In this document: positions 56,260 to 64,000 of the stretch, piece by piece | How positions within the stretch are numbered: the first letter of the stretch is position 1 | How the letters are laid out: every line of letters starts with the position of its first letter | Assembly (NCBI RefSeq): GCF_905147365.1 | Contig: NC_056420.1 | Coordinates: forward strand, 7,140,001-7,204,000 | Reading direction: 5' to 3' | DNA: 64,000 nt | Source: Aricia agestis | Taxonomy: Eukaryota; Arthropoda; Insecta; Lepidoptera; Lycaenidae | Notes under the pieces: generated by a model | Seen by the model: the letters and a program-made list of their open reading frames with translations, nothing else | The model's database searches: none | Told to the model about the DNA's origin: nothing | Program-made: the position numbers and the translations under genes

Positions 56260-56828
56260 GTGAGTACATTTTATTTCTTTACTAAGTAAAGTGTGGTTGT
56301 CTTTCTGTCTGTTACCATTTCACGCCCAAACCCCTGAACCGATTTTGCTGAAATTTGGTATGGAGATAGGTACTTTTAGTCCCGGTAAAGGACATAGAAT
56401 ACTTTTTATCCACGCCCACGCCCATGTCTACTATACTCTACTTTCACGTCGAAATATAGTGCCTAACGTTTTATCTCAATCTATCGCTTTAAAACCCACC
56501 ATGGGCCACCAAAATTTGATAATAATATTTTTATATTATCCAGCTTAACCTTATTTGGTAAACAGACCATAAGTACTTATATAATATTATTTATTACAAT
56601 ATAATTTTTCTTTTTGAACCATATTATTGTTACTGTTTAAGTTTTGATCCACTCCGGCCTCCGCAGTTGGATTACAGAATTGAAGCCATATTTTAATGTT
56701 TGTTAAAGCAAAACCCATTTATATTAACAATACGGCAAAGTACTGAAATTAGGTCGAGGTGAAATAAAAATGCGAGGCTCAGCGGCCTCAGTAATGACAT
56801 ACAAGGACACTGTATATTATATAGGAAG

Positions 56829-56995
56829 GTACTATCAGAGAAGTTGAATCATACGCAGATGGCGGACCTACGTAGATTGGTCGCGTAACGCGTTACGTCA
56901 AACCCAGCCTACAGATCACAACTAACACTAAATTGACCAAATGACGTAGGTCCGTCAACTCACACCTGCCTATGAATCAATTTCTTCGATGGTAC
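56829..56995. mobile_element. Inverted-repeat MITE, family Q
   Basis: It runs from GTACTATCAGAGAAGTTGAA to TTTCTTCGATGGTAC. The inside carries GCGTTACGTCAAACCCAGCC and ACCAAATGACGTAGGTCCG. Confidence 0.78.
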
Positions 56996-57388
56996 ATCTT
57001 AAGTTCATACTAGATGCCGTCTTTGATTTATTTATGGGTTCCTATTTACTATTGAGCAGGAACTAAAAATTAAACATTGCCTTATGTTCGAGATATTATT
57101 TTTCTTCAAGAAAAAATAGTTAGGCCCGTATTTTTGGTCAGTACTTAAGAAGCGCCTCGGCCTCAAGGAACGTTTCAGGCTCTGTGATTGGTTGGCTGTC
57201 AAAATTTGGACCAATCACAGAAGGTTTTATCATTCCAAAACTATATAATTCAAGGTTTCTTGATAAAAATTAAGAAAAATTATCAAAATTCACTACTGTA
57301 TAGTAATGTATGGGTTAATAAATTTATTAATGATTCTTAAATAATTAATTACAATGTTGGCCCAATACGACTTGATTGGGTTAGGTTA

Positions 57389-57437
57389 GATGGCTAAGGC
57401 GGGAGCGTAGCGCAGCGTAGCTCCCGCCTTAGCCATC
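57389..57437. repeat. Perfect 18-bp hairpin, 13-base loop
   Basis: GATGGCTAAGGCGGGAGC (57389-57406) is the exact complement of GCTCCCGCCTTAGCCATC (57420-57437). The loop is GTAGCGCAGCGTA. The next bases continue a TACGCGCTACTAC theme, so it is probably part of a transposon. Confidence 0.8.
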
Positions 57438-59610
57438 GTGGTTATTTTTTGTGAACCACCCAGAAGTAGGCTACTACGCGCTACTACCCGCTACGCGGGG
57501 CTCCGTCGACTCATAATAATTGAAGCCAGTTGTTTTTTTCTTTTTTTTTCTTTAGTGGCTTGTCAACCCCTAGAGTGCAATTCCTAAGCCAGAGGCTTAA
57601 TAATTTTGCAATATATCGGTAAGGAACCCTTTGTGCGCGAATTCGACTCTCTCTTTGCCGATTGTTTATTATTATTGTTTATAAACTGAGTTACCATTCA
57701 CTGTACCAAAGTTTAGTCCATGTTAAGTTAGCACTTGATGATTTTTATGTGTTCTTAATAATATGAACATAAGAGATTAAATTGGGTTTTATTTAGAATA
57801 AATGATGTTCCTAAAAGTAATTTAGGTGATGGTTTTCCTTTAAAAATTTGTAGTATGTTTATTGAACTAAGGAATTGTTAGATATACAATTTTAATAATA
57901 GTTATTCGTTCAGTAAAACAGTTACGCAAATAACTTTAAATAGTATGCTTAATTCGCATTATTTAGGGTGCATAATTAGTGTGCAAGTCAGTATTTTTGG
58001 TGAAACTTTGAAATATTTTGATCGAGAAAAGGGAATATACAGATATTGATTTAAATACATGCCATTTTTATTTGGATATTTTCCAACATTGTCGACAAAT
58101 TATTTAATGCAAAAAATTAAACCAAAAAAGGATAGAAAATACGGACGACAACTGCAGCGTGATAAGGACAGATAATCGTGTGCCGATGTGCAACTCAAAG
58201 TATATAATAGCAATCCTTTTCTATATCATTCGTAACGTATTATCTGTCGCATTCATTGTTGTAATTTATAGATATACCAGAGGTAGGTATTTATATGTCG
58301 TACAGGAACAAATTCTGAGGACCGCTTTGTATGAGCATACGCCATCTTTAATAAAACATCATTGGGGAATATGTAGTACTTAAATGGAATAGTCTATCAA
58401 TTGTCGTGTGTTTCAAATAACAGTAATTTGTAAATACTAGGAAGATGCTGAAACTACGCTTGAATTTTAATAAATTGGTATTACTTTGGAAGCTTATATC
58501 ATGAGTATAAAGAACAAAAATAGTAACGATGAAAGGAATGTTAATAATAAATTGAAGATTATTGTTGTATGTATTATATTTTTGTAGTTGTCAAATTATG
58601 AGTTAACTAGGGACCCGCCCCGGCGGCGTCGCACGGGTAAAAATATTATATAGCCACTGAAAAAATGATTTAAATCGATAGCATATGATCCTTCACGTGA
58701 TCTACTTCTTATCTGTGCCAAATAACATAAAAATTGCTCCAGTACAGTAGTAAGCCTTTTCAACTAATTTCCTCCGTTTTTTCCACATTCTCCTATTTCT
58801 CTTAGCGTGATAAAATATAACCTATAGCCTTCCTCGATATATACGCTATCTAACACTAAAAGAATCATCAAAATCCGTTGCGTAGTTTTAAAGATTAAAG
58901 GGAATATTATTATGTAATTATGTAATAGATCGGTTACGGCATCTCCGTGGGGGGAGCGCCTTAACATGGCCTTAAGAGGATACAACAGCGGCTAGAGAAA
59001 TGAAAAAAAAGTACGTGTAATATCTATAGCTGTCTCCCTTACCTCAAGCCTATACCGCAGAACGCGATAGAGACAACTGCAGAAAATCCAGAAAATCAAC
59101 GATTCGTTGTCCCCTGATTCCTTCTCCAAAACTTAACCGATTTAAGTACTTTTTTCATTAAAGATTAAAAAAAGGCTTGAGCTGTGTTCCTATGTTTTGC
59201 TTTTTTTGTATAATCTAGCCAAATCTGTTTTCTGGACGTTTGAACACAGTGGAAAATCTGGCCATTTTTTTGGGTTTTTGAACGTTCATATCTTATTTAA
59301 TAATTAAATTATGAAAAAAAAAGAAAACATAGGGACATTGTATTAGTGGCCGTAGATATTCAGGAAAAAAATTATAACTCTACTAGCATTATCCAGGGAG
59401 GAAACAGGGGACAACGTTTGTATGGAAAAAAGGGCGGTGTGGACTCCTCTTAATAATATTTTTTTTTGTGATAATATTTGAATATTTCCATGACTCTGTA
59501 TGGACTCAGCTGTAGTCTACTTATATTTTTAAAACATTTGTCAGAAAGAGGAAAATACTATGTTTGTCGCTATTTGCTATTTGTATGTATTGATATTCGA
59601 AACGTCTAGA

Positions 59611-59859
59611 TTCTAGACCAGTGGTCCCCAACCTTTTTTTCATACGGGCCTCAAACATGTTTTGATCTTGGTTTCGCGGGCCACAACAAAATTCTTTTTG
59701 GGGTAAACATAACGTTCTCCGAAATTAATGATTTAAAAATGAAAAAAATCACAACATTCAAGACCACTTTACATTATTTTGGGCGTGAATTTTCAAAATT
59801 GTTTAAGATCACGCGGGCCCGGCACGGCGGGCCGCGGGTTGAGGACAGCTGGTCTAGAC
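59611..59859. mobile_element. hAT-like MITE with near-perfect 8-bp duplication
   Basis: The element 59619-59851 begins CAGTGGTCCCCAACCTTTTT and ends GGTTGAGGACAGCTG. Flanks are TTCTAGAC and GTCTAGAC (7 of 8 the same). It belongs to the same family as 31793-32047. Confidence 0.82.
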
Positions 59860-60588
59860 TCTGACTGTAGAGTCTATACCAGGGGTTCCCAAACTTATTT
59901 AGTCTACCTACAATGAAAAAAAAATATATTTAGCGCCCCCTTTGCTTTACCTACTTTTCAAAATATAAAGCCCCAATTTTTTCTGGGTCCCACACCGCCC
60001 CCCTTTACGCCTTCAGCACCCACAAGGGGGCGTTATCGCTCACTTTGATAAAGGCAGCTCTAGACCGATTGTGTTTATGGTAGAGTAGACCACGGGAAAG
60101 AACTATAAGGACAATTAAAGCTAATTTTATATTATTGGGATTTTGCGCATTCATAGTGCGGGAAACATATTTTCCTATATTATCTAGAAATTAAAAATAT
60201 AATTTATATTATATACCTAGGCATCAATCTAAATCTAAACTGATTATTGTGCGGTTACTCTACAATAATCATTTAATCTCAGCATACGTGACACACATAG
60301 ACTGCTGTTATTATCTGCAGTGAGTTATGAAAGTGTCAGCAGAGTAGACAGAATAATGATGAGCACAAACACGATAGCAATTAAAGCGTACTTCATTGAA
60401 ACAAAAATTACATGTTTTCGCTCTTTAACAAACACAAACTGATATCAAAATACAAATAAAGGTTTATTTATACACGGCAAATACCGAAACCTTTGATAAC
60501 TCTCCATTGCAGTATTCTCCTCGCTTGGAACAACTACGGAAATATGTTTAAAAAACTATTAATAAAGTGCTAGTGTTGTGCCGGGTCG

Positions 60589-60746
60589 ATGGAAAACGAT
60601 AATGTCAGTTCACAAAAGAGGCTGTCTAGAGGGGCGATTTTGCTTCTGGGCTTCAGAAGAGATAGTCTCCCTATAGCCACTATAAGAAAAGCATGGCTGA
60701 ATCGTAGAAATAGCATCGCACATGATTCTCTACTGAAACGGAGAAG
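60589..60746 (+). CDS. Possible alternative first exon of the unidentified gene
   Basis: An open frame starts at ATG 60589 in a good context (GGGTCGATGG) and reads MENDNVSSQKRLSRGAILLL, then GFRRDSLPIATIRKAWLNRR, then SLLKRR. A donor AG|GTTTGT ends it at 60746. It leaves two bases of a codon, the same phase as the ends of exon 1 and exon 4, so it could splice to whatever exon follows exon 4. Like exon 1 it ends in LKR(R) and is rich in Arg/Ser. It would make a shorter isoform from an internal promoter. It could also be a chance open frame of 53 codons. Confidence 0.4.
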
Positions 60747-62840
60747 GTTTGTTATAATGTTAATCTATTTTTTCAGTTAATATTATCTACATAAAACTTT
60801 CTGTAGACATATTATACATAATTATTAAGTATAAAATGTATAGCTTTAAGTATTCTGTGTTAGCCAAAGACTTCCACTCAGTTTAAATAAAATTCTTTAA
60901 CTGGCTTTGCTTTAACTTTCTTGTACCGTACTAATGTTTTCTTAATGTTAAAATATATCCATATTTTAGAGTTCTGTATCGTAAAATTATATAAAATATA
61001 CTTAGATAATTTGCATTTGTACAAACAATATTCAAGTTCAAAATTGTAGATATTGATCTTTACCGTGGCTACTGGCTATAATTGAAAAAATGCAAGTGAA
61101 CTACGTACTTTGATAATAAATAAATAAATTGGTTATTATGTTGATAGATAATATCTTGGTCGAAAATCAGGGCGAGGTTTTTTGAAAAGTCAAAGGGAGT
61201 GGTTAATCTGAAGCCAATTGACGTTTTATATAAAAAAATATTTCTTAAGAGAGCAAAGGTCCAAAACCAGGTAAGAGAATTGTTTTCTTTATTTTTTACA
61301 CGTCTTATGGTTATGTTATCTTCACATAATACTTTTTTAACATCATTAATTAAATAATTATAACAGTAGATAGTGAAGCGGCGAAATGCAGTGTTAGTCA
61401 GCTTTATCGAAATTGCTATGTAAATTATGTACGGTATTATGCAATATCTAAATATTTACTTTAAATAGTCATATAAAGTGAACTACTTCAAAAGCAAAAA
61501 GAGCACTAAATGATAAGTACCTACTTACTTTAATTATTATAACACCGTTTAATGTTTATTATAGAAGCTTAATAATAAAGCTACCCGCATCCGTTTTAAC
61601 TTTTATCCAAATATTTTGCACCGACTGCTATAATGAAGTTAATATCGTCTATAGATAATATACGAAGTAACATGATTGCACTAAGTATAGTGTTTTAGTT
61701 CTTGATTAGTTTCCCGATATAATGTTTCGCGCTTATTTCAATCTAACTCGCCCAATGGTCGAAATTTGACCTTACTTGCAACGACACTATAAAATTAAAT
61801 AAAAAAAAAACAATAATCCATTTTCAATTTGTCAACTTGTTGTCAACCATAAATAAAAGAGTATAATTCGTATATTCATTTTTCCTAGTAGTAGTGTCGT
61901 AGTGTGTGTAACGATTTATTTGTTAAAAATATATATGATAAAGGCATTATTTTCAAATAATATTAGCTCGATGCACTCCTTCACCATATAAGCTATAACT
62001 GTGCGAAATTTCATGCACCTACGTTTCCCCATTTTTCGTAAAAAGGGTTACAAAGTTTTTCTCTCACGTATTAATATATAGACTCACGTATTAATATATA
62101 GATGTAGATTGAAATAAGCGCGAAACATTTTTGAATACAGAAGGAAAACAATGACGTAGATTGTAGAATGGAGAGGAACAAACACTAGTGTTGTTCCACT
62201 AAACGCGAGTTTTCAATTCCGAAAATTCCACTCAGAATACCGTACCTTTTACAATTACTTTTTGTCATAGAACACCTTGAAAACTTTAAACAGCTGATGT
62301 ACAATAACGCGACGTGGACGTTGTGATGCAAATATGGGTCGCTTTATCGGAAAGCATTTACGAAAATATTGTTATTTATGGATTTTTTTTTATTATTAAA
62401 AACATTTATCGCGATAATTAACAGACTATGTTGCAAATTTTTTAAATTATAAAACATTTTAAGTTGAATCTTAAAAAGTGAATGGAAATTCAGAATTCAG
62501 ATTGTTTTTACGTCGATGACTATTTTATAAGTGACATACAACAACAAATTGACGTCATTGCTAATTATCTCGCTAATTTTAGATATTTAGTTTGGGACGT
62601 TGGTAATTACAGCTAACTACTACAGGTGCCACACATACGTCGTTTGAAATGCCCGACCATCCGTGAAAATAAGAGCGCAGTCAGTGGACCATTCATTTTA
62701 TTTGACTCTGAATAGGGCAATAAGGTCACCAAACGGCTCTTAATAGCTTCTATTTCAATGGCCCTTTTGTTTACAACTTACAACGCTTTATTTTACGCAT
62801 TTTTCAAATACTCATCAATATGTAGGTAGTACGTGTCCTT
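60747..62840. other. AT-rich region without recognised genes
   Basis: I see no exon. A 20-bp direct duplication (ACTCACGTATTAATATATAG, about 62064-62102) lies at the end of an RTE-like remnant (about 61970-62100). Confidence 0.45.
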
Positions 62841-62844
62841 TTTA

Positions 62845-62928
62845 GGGTTCCGTAGTCAATAAGTAACCCTTATAGTTTCGGTCTGTCCGTTCGTCCGTCT
62901 GTCGGTCTGTCCGCCTGTCCGTCTGTCC

Positions 62929-63023
<95 letters not shown>

Positions 63024-63122
63024 CGTCTGTCTGTCTGTATGTCCGTCTGTATGTCCGTCCGTCCGTCTGTCTATCTGTCTGTTTGTCCGTCCGTCTGTCT
63101 GTCTGTCCATCTGTCTGTCCGC
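62845..63122 (+). repeat. Dispersed repeat with expanded GTCT tetranucleotide array
   Basis: It starts AGGGTTCCGTAGTCAATAAG (same family as 46728 and 52698). The short GTCTGTCTG run of those copies is here expanded to about 230 bases (about 62881-63120). The array is mostly GTCT, with GTCC, GTAT and CTAT variants clustered at both ends and a nearly pure centre. Confidence 0.88.
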
Positions 63123-63289
63123 AGTCTTGCCCAGAGACTAATGGACCTACAGAGCTGTAATTAGGCCCGAATGCACATATTAATGATGCCGACAAAATGG
63201 TATAGAAAGACTTGTCAATGAGTGTTTGCTATACCGAGCAAAGCTCGGTCATCCAGGTACTCCATAATTATACCAAGATTTGTCACTGT

Positions 63290-63910
63290 GCTAGTATAAT
63301 TAATCGGAGTACCATTAAACATGATCTTGGGGACATTGTGCAAGCGCTGGGTCATATACTTACCTACTACCGATGATAATGGCTTGTGACTTTTTGGGAT
63401 TCACCAAGAGACCAAAAGAGTTAGCCCAATCTGCAATCCGCTGTAAATCAGCGTTCACATCTAACTGCGGAACTAATGCTTTCAATGTGCGATTGACGAT
63501 AAATCTGCAAGTCGTCTGCATAGAGATGGAAGTTACATAATAATATGACTAAGGTTATTGTATTAATAAAAATTAAGAATAAAAGAGGAGAGAGAACGCT
63601 ACCTTTTGGGACCCCCGCATCGAGATCACGCCAGTCCGAGGTAACCTCAGCAGATCGAACCCGCTGCGAACGTCCCCGAAGATATGAGTCGAACCATTCT
63701 ATACACTGAAGAGGAACGAAGGATGGAAAGGAAGATATCAAAATCTACTGAGTTGAAAGCACTACTAAAGTCAAGAAGAATCAGAATGAAAACACATTTT
63801 GCCTCCATAGCCAGCCCCAGATCATCTGTGACTTTTAGCAGAGTAATGACAGTGCTATGGCCAGGGCGAAATCCGGATTATATTATCCGTATTCGGCGAA
63901 GTATAATATA
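63290..63910 (-). pseudogene. Reverse-transcriptase remnant of a non-LTR retrotransposon
   Basis: On the minus strand, from high to low coordinates, I read an LLDFSSAFNSVDF-like block in another frame upstream of 63741. The frame below it gives EWFDSYLRGRSQRVRS, GVPKGSVLSPLLFLIFIN and YADDLQIY. After a frame change it gives QRIADWANSFGLLVNPKKSQ. These are the standard RT blocks with the catalytic YADD. The frame changes and missing ends mark it as dead. The style (GRSQRV, LDFSSAF) suggests the CR1/Daphne/Jockey group. Confidence 0.82.
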
Positions 63911-64000
63911 GGAACTTTACGTTTAAATTCCTTTGAACATAACTGAGATGATGTTTGTTAGTAGTGTAAAACACATTATAAATGTACATTAATTGACCAT

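Larger units (their letters stand above)
56260..60588. other. Intron of the unidentified gene, repeat-rich
   Basis: No convincing exon. Contents: a dispersed repeat (56283-56430), a family Q MITE (56829-56995), a perfect hairpin (57389-57437), an RTE-like tail (58612-58900), a hAT-like MITE (59611-59859) and a GCGCCCCC-type MITE (59880-60055). Confidence 0.5.

Overview
The window is eukaryotic, intron-rich, AT-rich animal DNA, almost certainly from a moth or butterfly (Lepidoptera). Conserved proteins are split into short exons with GT..AG introns. The spaces between are filled with repeat families typical of lepidopteran genomes: terminal-inverted-repeat MITEs, a SINE ending in a poly-A tail, LINE 3' ends, Helitron-like ends and tetranucleotide arrays. 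There is no sign of bacterial, viral or organellar sequence, and I found no tRNA, rRNA or CRISPR.

Three protein genes can be read, all on the + strand. (1) About 2.85-12.56 kb: the 3' two-thirds of ELL, an RNA polymerase II elongation factor. Nine exons end in the ELL/occludin homology domain; the 5' exons lie upstream of the window. (2) 25.51-36.94 kb: a complete SUGP1 (SURP and G-patch splicing factor) in 13 exons, 974 codons before the stop. It carries one SURP domain, a ULM-like KRKSRW motif, a G-patch and the family's usual C-terminus, plus a long Met/Gly/Pro-rich insertion that the human protein, as I recall it, lacks. (3) 39.01 to at least 56.26 kb: the 5' part of a gene I cannot identify. 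Its four small phase-compatible exons encode a Ser-rich and then Arg-rich protein. A fifth possible exon at 60.59 kb may be an alternative first exon.

Between ELL and SUGP1, the segment at 17.7-19.7 kb is less repeat-laden and GC/CpG-rich. It has two inverted CCAAT boxes at one end and clustered poly(A) signals at the other, so it may be an independent transcript or a very long ELL 3' UTR.

Most of the remaining sequence is transposon debris. Several elements have clear target-site duplications (8-bp hAT-like, TTAA, TA). Some are nested: a MITE within a MITE at 15.3-15.8 kb, and a MITE within a Tigger/pogo element at 29.0-29.3 kb. Several lie within a few bases of splice sites of SUGP1 and the unknown gene. 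Two truncated LINE 3' ends of one family (41.9 and 52.5 kb) and a reverse-transcriptase remnant (63.3-63.9 kb) are the only transposon coding remains.

All exon borders were read by eye from reading frame, splice consensus and remembered family similarity. No alignment or RNA evidence was available.
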